Assembly: GCF_012273895.1 (NCBI RefSeq)
Contig: NC_052121.1
Coordinates: forward strand, 1,984,001-2,048,000
DNA from: Zerene cesonia
Taxonomy: Eukaryota; Arthropoda; Insecta; Lepidoptera; Pieridae
Reading direction: 5' to 3'
Length of the DNA: 64,000 nucleotides
This document shows, in pieces, positions 36,401 through 49,191 of this stretch (its first letter is position 1; each line of letters starts with the position of its first letter). The notes under the pieces are model-generated. The model did not search any database, had not been told where the DNA came from, and saw nothing but the letters and a program-made list of their open reading frames with translations. Position numbers and translations under genes: made by a program.

Positions 36401-39400
36401 TATTGTAGTATTATCTCGTACTATAGGAACATTCGGAGTCGGAGTCAATTTAAATCATTGCCTTTACTCAATTCAATATCCTTCTATATATTAGGCCAAA
36501 TGCTCAAAGATAACATATTATATACCTAGTCTTGCCATAAATATTGTAATAAAGAAAAAAGAAAATTGTTAACTGCAAATAACATTTATTNNNNNNNNNN
36601 NNNNNNNNNNNNNNNNNNNNNNNNNNNNNNNNNNNNNNNNNNNNNNNNNNNNNNNNNNNNNNNNNNNNNNNNNNNNNNNNNNNNNNNNNNNNNNNNNNNN
36701 NNNNNNNNNNNNNNNNNNNNNNNNNNNNNNNNNNNNNNNNNNNNNNNNNNNNNNNNNNNNNNNNNNNNNNNNNNNNNNNNNNNNNNNNNNNNNNNNNNNN
36801 NNNNNNNNNNNNNNNNNNNNNNNNNNNNNNNNNNNNNNNNNNNNNNNNNNNNNNNNNNNNNNNNNNNNNNNNNNNNNNNNNNNNNNNNNNNNNNNNNNNN
36901 NNNNNNNNNNNNNNNNNNNNNNNNNNNNNNNNNNNNNNNNNNNNNNNNNNNNNNNNNNNNNNNNNNNNNNNNNNNNNNNNNNNNNNNNNNNNNNNNNNNN
37001 NNNNNNNNNNNNNNNNNNNNNNNNNNNNNNNNNNNNNNNNNNNNNNNNNNNNNNNNNNNNNNNNNNNNNNNNNNNNNNNNNNNNNNNNNNNNNNNNNNNN
37101 NNNNNNNNNNNNNNNNNNNNNNNNNNNNNNNNNNNNNNNNNNNNNNNNNNNNNNNNNNNNNNNNNNNNNNNNNNNNNNNNNNNNNNNNNNNNNNNNNNNN
37201 NNNNNNNNNNNNNNNNNNNNNNNNNNNNNNNNNNNNNNNNNNNNNNNNNNNNNNNNNNNNNNNNNNNNNNNNNNNNNNNNNNNNNNNNNNNNNNNNNNNN
37301 NNNNNNNNNNNNNNNNNNNNNNNNNNNNNNNNNNNNNNNNNNNNNNNNNNNNNNNNNNNNNNNNNNNNNNNNNNNNNNNNNNNNNNNNNNNNNNNNNNNN
37401 NNNNNNNNNNNNNNNNNNNNNNNNNNNNNNNNNNNNNNNNNNNNNNNNNNNNNNNNNNNNNNNNNNNNNNNNNNNNNNNNNNNNNNNNNNNNNNNNNNNN
37501 NNNNNNNNNNNNNNNNNNNNNNNNNNNNNNNNNNNNNNNNNNNNNNNNNNNNNNNNNNNNNNNNNNNNNNNNNNNNNNNNNNNNNNNNNNATGACAGATT
37601 CGAAATTCAAATGTAATATTTTTTTATAATTAAGTGTAACAGTATTTATGGCCAGACTAAGTAGACAACGAAAATTTTTTTTTATATAAATTTTTACAAA
37701 GAAAAAAATTATAATGGTTATAAATGACAAAATGTACTTTAAAATTTTAGCTACCTAATTATTTTTCTACATATTTTGATCAAAACTAGATCAAAAATCT
37801 ACATCTACATATACCCTTATTTTTTGCTTTTTCCAAAAATTTAATGACATTTTAAATACATTTTTTATTAAAATAAATATTAATAATTACCGTTTATTAA
37901 GAAGCACGCCTTTAATATCTCAGGGTAGTTGGCTTCATAGATTTGTAGTAACGAGAACACCATCTCGGCAGCCGGCTTCCATGCATACTGTCTGATGTTG
38001 AAGCCTTCTAGATCAAATATTACTGTCACCTATAAAAAACGAGTAAAAAATAATAATTAGACTGCTCGATCATTGGCGTTGAGTTATTTTGTCAACCAGA
38101 GACACGTTGTTTTTTTTTTTAACATCGTGACGATTAGTATTCTGTATTACAGGATCCCTATAGAGTCGACCTAGCTCTTTGTTTATCGGATGAAAATTAT
38201 AGATTATCAAATAAAACGTGATTTATGTTGCCATAGTTAGAACACGCTGCCTTTAACCATAGTGGTGACAAAATATTTTTCAATCGCTACAGATTTTAAT
38301 TTATGGTTATTTTAACTGTTATATATTCTGAAATATCTTCTTGTAGGAAGCGTGAAGAAAATACTGTCATGAGGAAAAAAAAAAACAAAAAGAAATCGTT
38401 ATAACTTCTGCTATGCCCCTTATTTATTATTATTCCTAAAAGAGGAAAATAGATGTAAATACAAGAGAAGGCAATTTTAACAGGAAGATGAGCAAAAAAA
38501 GTCAACACTGTTAGTTTTAATCATACCTTCAAGGCAGCAGAGCCATGCGTCGAAGCTTGTTTCCTACCGAGAGCCAAATAATGCTCTAAATGTCGCAGAA
38601 TCATCCTAATAAGATCTGTCCTCGTGACAGAATGTAGCATTCCCCACGCGTCCAAACCGACAAAAGGCACGATAATAACTGGAAATAAATTAAAGTAAAT
38701 AGATTTAGTTTTCATTTTGTATTATTAAAAGTAATAAAAAGATATGTTTTACATTAAGGTAGGGTAATTTAACTCGATGAGAATACCTACTGTGTATTTT
38801 TGTTTTGCAGTACTTATGTATTCTAATATGATGTGTGCGTGTTGTAAGATTTTATATTTACACTAGCTATCCGCCCACGGCTTCACCCGCGTTGCCAAGA
38901 GAAGGACAGTCCCGGGTTTTCCCCGCACAGTCCGTTCAGAGATAAGCGCGTCCAAGCGAACAAACAGAACAAATTCTGAAGCCTTGTATATTAGTAAAAT
39001 TTATAAAATAACGCGGAAAAGAACACACAACAATAACATCTGGCTGAGAAGTTTATGAGCATAAAAAAACAATTGACTATAAACTGTTTTTTGCCGTTAA
39101 AACTGACAAGAATAAAAATGTAATCATACTTGGAGATCCCTCTTTATCAAAACCCGTGCTGCCGCTGGGAAAATGTTTTTCCAAAACTTCTGGTGCTTGC
39201 CACGTGTGGAGTGTTGTGTCTATGCCCCATTTTTCCCGCCATTTCATTGACTGAAAAAATATAATTTTAAATTAGTATCTGTAAGTACCCCATAGTATAG
39301 ATATAAATACTAATCATTATAATAGCACAGATTAAAATTGGGGAATAAAGGATAGACAATTAATTAATTGAAGCGTAATTGTATATGATGGTATGAAAAT

Positions 39401-42400
39401 TTGAGCAGATCGGTGCACAATTTGTTTTATTTATTACATCGGTTTGTACCTTTTTAGCTTTTGAAGTAAAATTGTATCAATTTAAATTTTAAACTCACGT
39501 CTCTCAGCATTTTCTCCGCTGCTTCGGGGTCCCATTGTCTCGCTATAATGATAAATAAATTTATTAGGAAAATGTTTTTTTTTATTATTATAATGTTTAT
39601 TTATGACAAACATAATTATTTTTAAACAGTTGTTATCCGCGAATATTAGTTTAATTAAATTTATCCAATCGACAAGTTATAATTAATAGATGAAAGAAAG
39701 TCGTAATAGTTACACTACATTTTTACTGTAAACTCGTTTTTTTTTAATATCCGGCATCTATACTAGTGGTGCGCCTGATGGTAAGCGACCACCACCCATT
39801 AACATTTACAGAGGGTAGGGCCGCTGCAAATACATTACCGCTTTCAAGGGGTAAAGGATAAATAAAGGATTGGACTGGGAGGGGTGAGAAAAAGCTTCCG
39901 GTTCCCCCACTCACCGCACGAAACACCTACCTAGCATGCCGATCGTTTGTAGTGGTGTGGTAAAGGTACCCGATGCGAGCTGGCCCAATTCATGCCGAAG
40001 CGTGCGCGACTTTTACACTCAAAAATAATTTCAATGTTTTTTGGTATGTTGGGTTTGTCTCCGCTTTGATTAGAATAATCCCTGTTAAAATGTGAGAAAC
40101 CAGAAATACTTAAACAAGAATACTACTACCCACTTATATAAACTGAGGATCGGCGTCACATTTTATGATCTTTTACGTTGTCCCATATTTTGTACTCTAG
40201 TATTAAATTAATGAGTCTTAAAATTTCTAAAGAAACGTACTAATATGGCTAAAAAGCGATCAGCTAATCCTACTAGTCCTACTTAATATTATAAATGCGA
40301 AAGTTTGTAAGGGAGTGTGTGTGTTTGTTGCTCTTTCACGCAAAAACTAATGAACCGATTGCAAATAAATTTGATACGGAGACAGCTGGATAATTGGAAT
40401 AACATATAGGCAACTTTTAATCCCGATATTCCTACGGGATACGGACTTACGCGGGTGAAACCGCGGGGCACAACTAGTCCTTTATAATTTAATATTTAAT
40501 ATTTCAATGATAACGTTTATGCTAGTGATGCGTGAACCGCGATTCAGGTCAAAGTAACTGTGTTGTTTATTGTAATTTACATTGGCAGTGAACTTTTACA
40601 TGTGTAGACAAATGTTATCTTGTATTCGCGTGAATCAATTCTAAGCTATAACTTCCTATCCTATCCTACTAATCCTACTATCCTACTTAATATATAATAT
40701 TATAAATGCGAAAGTTTATAAGGATGTGTGTGTGTTNNNNNNNNNNNNNNNNNNNNNNNNNNNNNNNNNNNNNNNNNNNNNNNNNNNNNNNNNNNNNNNN
40801 NNNNNNNNNNNNNNNNNNNNNNNNNNNNNNNNNNNNNNNNNNNNNNNNNNNNNNNNNNNNNNNATATACATATACATATATATATATTATAATTATTATT
40901 AACAAAATACTAAACCTTCAAATTGTAAGAACTACACCAAACCAGTGAAAAATTAAATATACTATTAGCCTCATTTTTCTTGTCGGTTAAAAGCATAGTA
41001 ATTTGCAAATGTTTATTTTTATTTTATACGGATTTTAAATGAATTTGCCACAAACAATTCACTGCTACGTTATATCTCTTTTTTTCTATTTAAAATGTGC
41101 GTTATCTATTGATATAAGTATATATTAATAGAACGATAATCATATTCTAAAAGCATTTTACGTTTTGGTAGAATTTGATTTTTAATTAAAAATTCTTCGA
41201 TTATAATTTATTTCTTTTATCACTCGTAATGAATGTTAGATGTTGTTATTTAAAAATAATTAATCTATTACAGTAAATGTGATACATTTAATATTATACT
41301 TATCATATGTAATTCACTTTGTCACAATCGTCTTGTTAAATTTATTTTTATTGGCTTATTGTTTTGTTACAAAGTAATTATGAATAGGTACTGCAATATT
41401 AATAGAAGTAGCGAATTTATGTATTTAAGAAAAAAAAAGAATACCGCGAAAATTGGTTCGTGTGTATAAGCGTAATTTTGTTGAGTTTTGAATGAACTAC
41501 TCCTAAATTAGAGTGTTCTCGATGTTTTCCTTCGCCGTTTGAGCAGTGATGATTTATTCAAATTTAAAAAAATTATTCCCGAACCCCAACTTATCGATTT
41601 TTAAGAGAACCTCGGTTCTCACCACTGAGCCACCACTGCTTACTTACTTTACAGAATATTAACGTCCATCCCGGACGTTAATATAATAGGGTACCAAATT
41701 TCTGGTTCAGGTTCAGGTTCTTTGATGTACCACATTTTTTATTTATATGCAATTTAGCCACGTGTTACTAAGTTTTAAAGTGATGTACCGTTTCCCTAGA
41801 AGGGTATGGGGCAGATGATATTCATCTGTTTCACTGATCGATTCTCTTTATGGACAAGCAGGTGATCTGCCTTCTGTGTCGCGCCAGCTCGGTCTGGCAC
41901 GACACAGATGACAGGCAGGCAGGCACATTTTTTTTGTGCGTCCCCACCGGGATTCGAACCAAAGACCCCTCGGTTCTAGGCTCACGCGATAACCAATGTA
42001 CCACGGAGGCGGTCAAAGGCGGCTCCTAGGTTTTAGTGATAATTATTTCAAGCTTATAAGAATATAGATTGCTAGGAAGTCGTTAATTGATAACACTGTT
42101 TGAATGTTAAGTAATACTGAGTCAACCTTATATTTATCCAATACAGTATGTTTAGATTCTTGTATATAAATGGAGTATTGTTTTATCAAGCCATTGTTAT
42201 GTTTTTAGTGCGTCGGGCTGTTTATTATGTGTTATTATAAAATTTTGATGAAAAATAAATCTATTTTGTTGCTGTAGTCTGTTAAATTTTTAAAAGTTGT
42301 CCGGATATCAAGGATGCTGTTTTACTCCAGGGGAGCCTTTAATCAGGTTAAAAAGTAATCTATCACCCAAGTCAGCTAATACACTGTCTGTATACCAAAT

Positions 42401-42588
42401 TTCATGAAAATCCGTTCAGTAGTTACAGCGTGATTGACGGACAAACATCCAAACAAACAAACTTTCACATTTATAATATAAGTGTGATAATCGTAAGGAG
42501 GTATTTAAATCATCTTACCTCTGAGCCACCGTAAGAGGAAGTGGTCATTGTGCTCGGGTTTCAATACATCTTTAACGCTACGACGAAA
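33405..42588 (-). CDS. SEC14L2: SEC14-like CRAL-TRIO and GOLD domain protein, first exon missing
   Basis: Nine exons in coding order: 42519-42588, 39499-39542, 39130-39250, 38527-38678, 37891-38029, 35672-35871, 34430-34575, 33880-34028, 33405-33562; 392 residues visible, all junctions in frame. Order of landmarks: the CRAL-TRIO N-terminal helix motif HFLLRWLRARQWDPEAAEKM; W-QAPEVLEK and GFDKEGSP; the lipid-pocket strands VTVIFDLEGFN; an ANYPE-x-LKACFLINAPKVF segment; and VHYGGTMVDENGDPKC. A GOLD domain follows (SYYSRNIQEEDSQHYTRVTV to KKIFYDVLISI). Human SEC14L2 (supernatant protein factor, tocopherol and squalene binding) has the same order and 403 residues. About 20 residues before FRRSVKDVL are missing; I found no exon for them. 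Which SEC14L paralog it is cannot be decided by eye. Confidence 0.88.
34820..35012 (-). mobile_element. Lep1-type Helitron in SEC14-like intron
   Basis: Reverse orientation: CTAGCTGCACCCCGCGG at the left and tttataatataGGA at the right; same length and core (cccgatattcct on the minus strand) as the other copies. Confidence 0.85.
36340..36375 (+). repeat. SINE tail fragment
   Basis: ccctcataggaggcctgtgtccca is the 3' part of the tRNA-derived SINE seen whole at 57907-58201. Confidence 0.6.
36591..37590. other. Assembly gap, 1000 Ns
   Basis: Lies in the intron between SEC14-like exons 37891-38029 and 35672-35871. The protein reads continuously across it, so no exon need be lost. Confidence 0.95.
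38873..38998 (-). mobile_element. Helitron-like fragment
   Basis: Begins CTAGCTATCCGCCCACGGC, continues ttcacccgcgt and ends tgtatattagta, a family different from the Lep1 type but with the same terminal design. Confidence 0.55.
39744..40020 (-). mobile_element. SINE- or LINE-tail-like lepidopteran repeat, copy 2
   Basis: Reverse-strand partner of the repeat at 4462-4790. On the minus strand it runs from gcgcacgcttcggcatgaat through ttcgtgcggtgagtggg and ctcccagtccaatcctt to tcgcttaccatcaggcg. Confidence 0.75.
40268..40477 (+). mobile_element. Lep1-type Helitron
   Basis: Starts TCCTACTAGTCCTACTTAAT and attataaatgcgaaagtttg, and ends cgcgggtgaaaccgcgg then ggcacaaCTAG. The 5-bp inverted repeat CGCGG...CCGCG ten or so bases before CTAG is the Helitron 3' hairpin. 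Confidence 0.85.
40662..40736 (+). mobile_element. Lep1-type Helitron cut by a gap
   Basis: Starts with repeated tcctact units, then tataaatgcgaaagtttata and aggatgtgtgtgtgtt, and stops at a gap. After the gap comes an AT microsatellite, not the rest of the element. Confidence 0.65.
40737..40863. other. Assembly gap, 127 Ns
   Basis: The only gap not 1000 long, so its size was probably estimated. It is bounded by a gt run and a (ta)/(catata) microsatellite. Confidence 0.95.
41515..41640 (-). mobile_element. tRNA-derived SINE, 5' fragment
   Basis: On the minus strand: a box A-like ggctcagtggtgagaacc, cgataagttggggttcggg (box B part), then aaggcgaaggaaaacatcga. Same family as 51310 and 57907. 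Truncated after the head. Confidence 0.65.
41830..42020 (-). mobile_element. Second tRNA-derived SINE family
   Basis: On the minus strand it reads GCCTCCGTGGTACATTGGTT (box A-like) and then GGTTCGAATCCCGGTGGGG (box B), followed by a non-tRNA body with a palindromic ctgtgtcgtgcc...ggcgcgacacag. The T arm does not pair well, so it is not a working tRNA gene. Confidence 0.65.
42362..42488 (-). mobile_element. Helitron-like fragment
   Basis: acccaagtcagctaatac, ccaaatttcatgaaaatccg and tttataatataagtgtga; the same family as 22747-22843. Confidence 0.65.
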
Positions 42589-43270
42589 CTGTAATTAAAA
42601 AAAAATACAACTTAATCACTTCAATTCGTTTTATAGTATTATATGAACAATGTTCTAGCTATATTATTATCTGTGGTAAAGGCTATCATTAAAGGTTTTT
42701 ATGCGCCTCACGCTGTCTTTAATTGTAATTACAAGAAAAAAACATTATAGTGCACGACGTCGTAATTTTTTTGAAATAGGTACTTATTTGTGTATTTATT
42801 TATATTATTTCATTACCTATTCCAAATGCATACATAAAATAAATAACATTTCCTTCCAAATGATCACTAAGTGTATAAGAAAAAATGTATTTGCATGAAT
42901 AAATTGTTATAAACTTGAAAGTTGTAGAACGATGGTCAAAATATGTATTTTGAATTATTTATTTATTTTATTTGAATATATTTAAATTGCAACCAATTAA
43001 ATATATGTACGAAAATGTAGTTATTATAATTTAAGTGGTATAAATCTAGTGGTATTTGTGGTGTAAACAGATAAAAAATGAAATTAAAATCTTTGACAGT
43101 GTTGTGTTATTAATCTGTTACATGGAGTGGAATTTAAATATAATTCTGTAGTTACCCAGCAACCGTATTGATCAAGCAAAAACTGCGTTTCGAAATAAGT
43201 TTATTTTCAATCACAATCGGATTTGAATATAGTGTTTAGACATTTTTATTGCTTATTTATTTAAAACACA
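42589..43270. other. Head-to-head interval of the SEC14-like gene and ODAD2
   Basis: 682 bp between the first visible SEC14-like exon (-) and the ODAD2 start codon (+). AT-rich. I find no coding exon for the missing SEC14-like N-terminus on the minus strand. It must carry the ODAD2 promoter. Confidence 0.5.
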
Positions 43271-46200
43271 ATGGAGGGTGATAATGTATCTACATTTAGT
43301 GCTGACGGTGGACAGGATACTGTTGGTCTTCCGCGTATTGTCATGGTCACAGAAGGTTCCGACACCTCAGCGTCATCACCATCGTCCACATCGTCTTCTG
43401 AGGACAACTGGGCTGATCTGATCAAGTCTTCCGAGATTCCACCGGAATACTGGCATATACAAAAGCTCGTAAAATACATGAAAGCAGGTAATCAAACAGC
43501 TACTATGGTAGCACTATCGTGCCTCAAAGACCATGACTTAACAATAGAAGTGAACCAGCGAGCCATTCAAGAAATCGGCGGACTAGAGTTATTAGTGAAT
43601 CTTCTGGAAACAAGAGACTTGTGTTGCATCTTGGGCGGCTTGGCTGTTTTAAAAGACATAACACCGAATATGGAAATCAGGAAGAAAGTCACTGATCTTG
43701 GCGCGATACCCTTACTCGTGGGACTTTTGTCTGATCCGGCGAGAGATGTACAAATATTGGCTGCAGAAACTATAGCTAATTTGGGAAGGATTCGAAAGAG
43801 CCGAAAGTTTTGCAGAAAACACGGCGGGCTACCGAAGTTGATTGACTTGTTGGATATAAAAGAGAAGTAAGTATCTATAAATCTTATTTCAATTGATTGT
43901 AAAATATTTCCCTTCACTAATATGATAATCTAATGGCGTATGTTAAGGACGATTCAAACAATCACTTGTGCTATATTTACGTTCTAATTCTTGAAGCGCG
44001 ACAAATGATGGCATGGTTATACAACCATGAATAATAACCATTACAGGTACCTAGTTACACCAAGAGACCAACTCAATCAAGACGAGTTGCAGTTTCTCGA
44101 TATCGCGAGGGCCGGTGCTAAGGCCCTTTGGTCGATGTCATCCTCGCAAAGAAACAGGGAGGCTATGAGAAAGTACGGAATGATACCGCTGATAGGGCGG
44201 ATGCTGAAAACCATTCATTTGGATGTGGCAGTACCGGCGGTTGGTTTGCTGCAAATGTGTGCGAATGAGACCTCCTTCCAACTCGCCATACAGACCGAGA
44301 AGATGGTCAATGATCTCATTACACATTTAGGGAATGAAGATAAGGATTTGAAGGTTAGTTAATGCATAGTATGTAGGCCACATATTTAGGATAAATAACT
44401 TAATGATTGCTGAATATAAGATTTTGTTAATGAAAATTATGCCAATATAGACCTCATAATTTTAACTAACATATATGGAACATTAAAAATATCTATGCAA
44501 CGTAATAATCTCAATGTTAAATTGCATAAAAAAGTGAAGTCGATGCATTTGAATACATGTTGTGCGAATAAATGGTTGATTTCTTCTACTTATTTTTAAT
44601 CCTCTGCGAAAACGCTTTAACGATACAAAACAAAAGTTTTAATTCATCATTCATTACAATGACAACGACAAAAAGAAAAAAAGCAAAGAATTTGAGTCAG
44701 AATATCGATTAATAACACAGAATTTATCGGGGTTTTATGCACGAGTTGATTTTAATTGATGATGAAGAGATCTTTATACAATATAATTATTATTTTTCCC
44801 TTAAAGACCTACTGTAGTTTGGCGATTTATAAATGTGCAAGTGATTCAATAACAAGGGACATGATTCGGGAGGCCGGTGGCTTAGAACTGTTGGTTGAAG
44901 CCGCCCAGGATAGCACAAACAGAGCCAATAAGCCTCTTATGGCGGCCGTCACTGGCGCTCTCTGGAAATGCGCTAACAGCGACGCGAGTGTAAAGAGACT
45001 GGACACTTTGGGAGCTGTTCCAATACTAGTCAGGCTATTAGATGATGAAAATGATGGAGTATTGACGAATGTCGCTGGGGCACTCGCAGAGTGTGCTAAG
45101 TACCCACCGAATCGTGGAAAAATTAGATCCTCTGGTGGAACACCTATGTTGAGTAAGTAGTTTTAAAATTATCATTTGGTCTTGATATGATTTTTTTTTA
45201 TTTTCTGTGGTTACGAAGCAGAACACATTAAAGCAGTTTATTACCGAGTAAACACAACACAAAGATTTCACAGTTACTAGAAACTCCTTATCTATTAGTG
45301 GGTAATTTTGATGAATTATTATGTATTAAATTTTCCAGTACATCATCTGAATAATACATACAAACCGCTGTTAGAGAACGTTCCATTGGTGCTAATGGAG
45401 TGTGCAAAGGACATAAGTTGCATGAATGAAATTGACGAACTAGATGGCGTCCGGCTGATATGGTCTTTACTTAAGAACGACTCGAAAAAAGTTCAAACTA
45501 ATGCTGCTCTAGCACTGAGCCCATGCGTCCAAAACGCGGCTGACTCCGGAGAAATGGTGAGATCGTTCGTCGGGGCCCTGGAGCTGACGGTGGATCTATT
45601 AGATTCGGATGATCATAATGTACTGTCAGCCGTTTGCGCAGCAATCGCGACGATTGCGAAAGACCACGAAAACTTGGCGGTCATATCTGACCACGGAGTC
45701 GTAGCGAAACTTTCCAAGTTAGGTAAGTGTGAAACGTTTTGTATTTATTGTTATGGTCACGAACTGTAAGTGTTTAAAGTGTACAATAATAGATGTACGC
45801 AACGATTTTATGCGAAGCTAATATTACGCCGAGCGTTATGACTTATAATGAAGCTCTTAACTTTAATCATTGTGCAAAATACAGAAAAACGGGGTTAAAA
45901 ATTTCATAATACAATAAGGAATAAAAATTACTGAGACCAATTTTTAATTATAAGCGGTATTGTGTAGTAATACACTGTAAACTTTTGGTGTTTGTAATTT
46001 GGGTGGTAATAAAAAAAGATTAAATGTATGCAAAATCAATTTGAAACATTAATTAATTTTGACAAAAAATTGCGAGTCTGACATGTGGCAATGACATCGC
46101 TGGCAAGTTTGTTCACATTGCCACTATCAATAATGAGCAGTATGTTTCAGAAGTCGAAAGTTCCAATATTAAGTTTGTAAAGATATAAAAATTATAAAAA

Positions 46201-48197
46201 TGTATTGATATTTGTTACTCCGGATCAGTATAAAATTTGGTACAGAGATAGATTACAGCGACCTCTTAGGCAGGTAACACGTGAGTGAAACCGCGGGCTC
46301 CAGTTAGAAATAAAATATAGTAGATTCGAGTGATTAAGACAGCATAAGTCATCACATTGACCCCTGAAATCAACTCATTTTCCTCATGGTATTTGTTCCT
46401 CGTGTGTATTTTACATTGACTATATACGTTTAAAATGAATTTACACAACAACTTTTAGCTATGTAAATTGTTCAGCAACAAAAACAGATCTTTGTTGACC
46501 TCGCAATCCTTGCTCAGGTTTAACGTATTGACAATTTTTTGCCAATCCTACACATTGAGCCTTGTTCTGTAATAGATTATTTTTTATGTAATCTCCTGTT
46601 CGTTCTAGAGACTTCGTTCGCTGGAAATAGTCGTATAAAAGAGAATGATTCCAATCCTTTGTATACTACTTTCATTTGTTAAAAAGGAAATTAACAAATC
46701 GTGATCCTTCTGCAAGCTAAGGTTTCATATGGCCATCATATGGATAATTTTACAATTAACCTCTGTGACCGTTTCAGTAAGCACAACAGATGACCACCTC
46801 CGCGCCAACTTGGGTGTTGCCATCGCTTACTGCTGCGACTGGGCGCAGAACCGTCAGGAGTTTGGTAAACGCGGCGCCATCACTCCCCTTGTTAATTATA
46901 TGACGTCACGCGACCCGAATGTACATCGAGCTACCGCTTTGGCGCTTTACCACCTCTCCTTCTACTCTATCAATTGTGTTACCATGCATGCAGTAAGTCT
47001 TTATAAATAATAATGCATATGTATTACTAATAAGATACAAATATGTCACTGCAATGTATCTTTTAACGACAAAATTGATAAAAAAAAACAGATAATAAAT
47101 GCAACAATTTTTTTCAATAAAGTTCACGCGGAATAGTCTAATAAATAAATTGACACTTGATTAGGTTAAATGTGACAATATACTAAGTATTTCCATGAAA
47201 CTTATCTACACATACACTAATTCTCACTGTTAAATTTGTTTTTTGTTAGTTTAAAGCGAAGTAATGGCCTGTCATTAGTCATACATGCCTTTACCAGTTT
47301 CATAGAATATTGACGGTCGCGAGGTCACAAGCCAAAGTAAATAAACTCTAACCGTAAAAGATTGAGACAAATTAAATAAGCAGTATTATTTTCTTAGCTT
47401 ATAGAAGACAGCGTCCTGCGTCCTTGTTTTAAACAAACTTTTGTGCATATTTGTTATCATAATGCACGTACTATAAATTATAGGCGTTTATTAACAATGC
47501 ATTTAGACAAGGTCATCAATGATTCTCCATGTTTATGATAAAAAGTGTGGGGAAGTTTCTGCATGTATGGGCTGTTTTTCGTGACTTTGTTTGCGTTGAA
47601 GAGAAATGGAAATTGCTACATAGCTCTCAGATATAATAAAGTAGCTTTCTTCTGTTTCTAATCGAGAGATAATTTCGACTATCAATGCCGGCAAGTTTGA
47701 AGCATTGTTCTTGCTAGCGTATAAATTTATCTATGAGTTTAATAAAAAATGCGAATACAGCATTCAATGGAATTAGTTATGATGTAGATACGTCTGTTGT
47801 GATGATTCAAAAGCGCTGAATAGCGCTTAAAAATGTTTGAGTTTGAGTGAAATTAATTTGATATGATATTATGAATACCAATACAGTGACATATGTTATT
47901 TTAGCCTGGTATTTTTATAATTAAATAAAACGTGATACAATTAAAAATCAAGCTTTTATTATCAAAAATAAATCAATATACTAAAACGAGAACTAGACAT
48001 ATTATTATTATAATATACTAACAAGGTACCTAAATATACTTTTTAACATCTATTTTGCCTTCCAGGCTGGCGTCGTACAGTTTCTCTTAGAGACAATAGG
48101 GTCCAAGGATCCGATTTTACAAGAAGCGTCCGCAGGTTGTCTCTGCAACATTCGCAAATTAGCTCTTGCTACGGAAAAAATCAAGCTCAAACAATAG
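43271..48197 (+). CDS. ODAD2: ODAD2 (ARMC4, gudu), outer dynein arm docking subunit
   Basis: Complete six-exon gene: 43271-43866, 44047-44353, 44807-45152, 45339-45722, 46778-46992, 48066-48197; 659 residues, ATG in acacaATGG. After an acidic, serine-rich start come armadillo repeats to the end. Diagnostic stretches shared with human ARMC4: WHIQKLVKYMKAGNQTATMV, LAAETIANLGRIRKSRKF, DELDGVRLIWSLLKN, DSGEMVRSFVGALELTVDLL, DHENLAVISDHGVVAKLSKL, DPNVHRATALALYHLS and EASAGCLCNIRKLALATEK. The human protein is about 1044 residues with a long N-terminal half; the length here matches Drosophila gudu (about 669). ODAD2 anchors outer dynein arms on axonemes, so in insects it acts in sperm flagella and sensory cilia. 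A poly(A) signal is 38 nt past the stop. Confidence 0.93.
46196..46306 (+). mobile_element. Diverged Helitron-like 3' end in ODAD2 intron
   Basis: gttactccggatcag, aaatttggtacagagatag and the end gtgagtgaaaccgcgg then gctccagttag resemble the 3' part of the families above. Confidence 0.4.
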
Positions 48198-48234
48198 CGA
48201 TTATTAATTGGTTTTACCACGATACAGGTGGTGT

Positions 48235-48240
48235 AATAAA
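48235..48240 (+). terminator. Poly(A) signal of ODAD2
   Basis: AATAAA 38 nt after the TAG stop at 48195-48197. Confidence 0.6.
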
Positions 48241-48504
48241 AATTTAATTCTCGACTTCAATTTGTTTTTTTTCGGTTGGCAATACTAAAAGCTAAACTAA
48301 AGGAAAAATAGCCGTAAAGTGGACTTTTTGATACGAAATTATGCGTGTGTTTGATCGTATTGTTTTATGGGTTTATTAGTAATTTTTTGAGTCTTAAGTT
48401 AATAAAATGAATGCAAATTATGTTAAATACATCCGATCGAGCATGATGACTGGGGGCTGGAGTGCAACTAACTCTCTCCCCACTTAAATAGAATAAAAAA
48501 GTAT

Positions 48505-48593
48505 ATAGGTATACTCTACTGCTTCCCTCAAGGGGAAGGGGACTCTGTGGGGTAGTCTTGCCTACGCGGGCGAAGCTGTGGGCGGAAAACTAG
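48505..48593 (+). mobile_element. Helitron-like 3' end
   Basis: Ends cctacgcgggcgaagctgtg then ggcggaaaaCTAG, the same ending as 57638-57873. Confidence 0.55.
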
Positions 48594-48974
48594 TTTTTTT
48601 ATATGGGCCATAAGTTGTTTGAAATTATTCAATAAAGTAATATGGTTAATGAGTAATAACCTTGAAGTGATTGTTTTAATTAGATATAACTTATTTATCG
48701 TTCGTCATCAAGCAATTCATCACGTTATGTGTTTGTTTTTACAACGAGAACAGAATAATAAAAATAAAAAAAATATAATATGTATAGTGTATATGTATAC
48801 TATTTAATTTTTATGTACCTGGTGTCCTTGACACCAGAAAGCAATGGACAACCAATAAAAACGAGTATTTTATGTATTATTTAATTAATTATGAAAAACT
48901 TACATCACATAAAGGAAGGACGATATTAATTTTTTTTACGTTTAGTTTAAAAGGAACGTAATGTTTATAATAGA

Positions 48975-49119
48975 CTAGCGGTCCGCTCCGGCTTCGCCCG
49001 TGGTAAATATAGCCTTCCTCAATAAATGGGCTATCTAACAAAGAAATAATTTTTCAAATCGGACCAGTAGTTCCTGAGATTAGCGCGTTCAAACAAACAA
49101 TTTATAATATTAGTATAGA
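48975..49119 (-). mobile_element. Helitron-like element, AAGCTGAAGAG family
   Basis: Starts CTAGCGGTCCGCTCCGGCTT, contains aataaatgggctatctaaca, and ends tttataatattagtataga. Confidence 0.75.
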
Positions 49120-49191
49120 TATAACGTGCGTGACCCAGTTTTTTTTCATTTATTTGAGACAAAATCGATAGCAACTATCTATATATTTCTA

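Noticed and set aside
36504..37730. Long open frames spanning the runs of N (also at 666, 15075, 21550, 25717, 52477)
   Set aside because: They are open only because Ns cannot make stops.
41830..42020. Functional tRNA gene on the minus strand
   Set aside because: Box B is good, but the T arm and acceptor stem do not pair; it continues into a SINE body.
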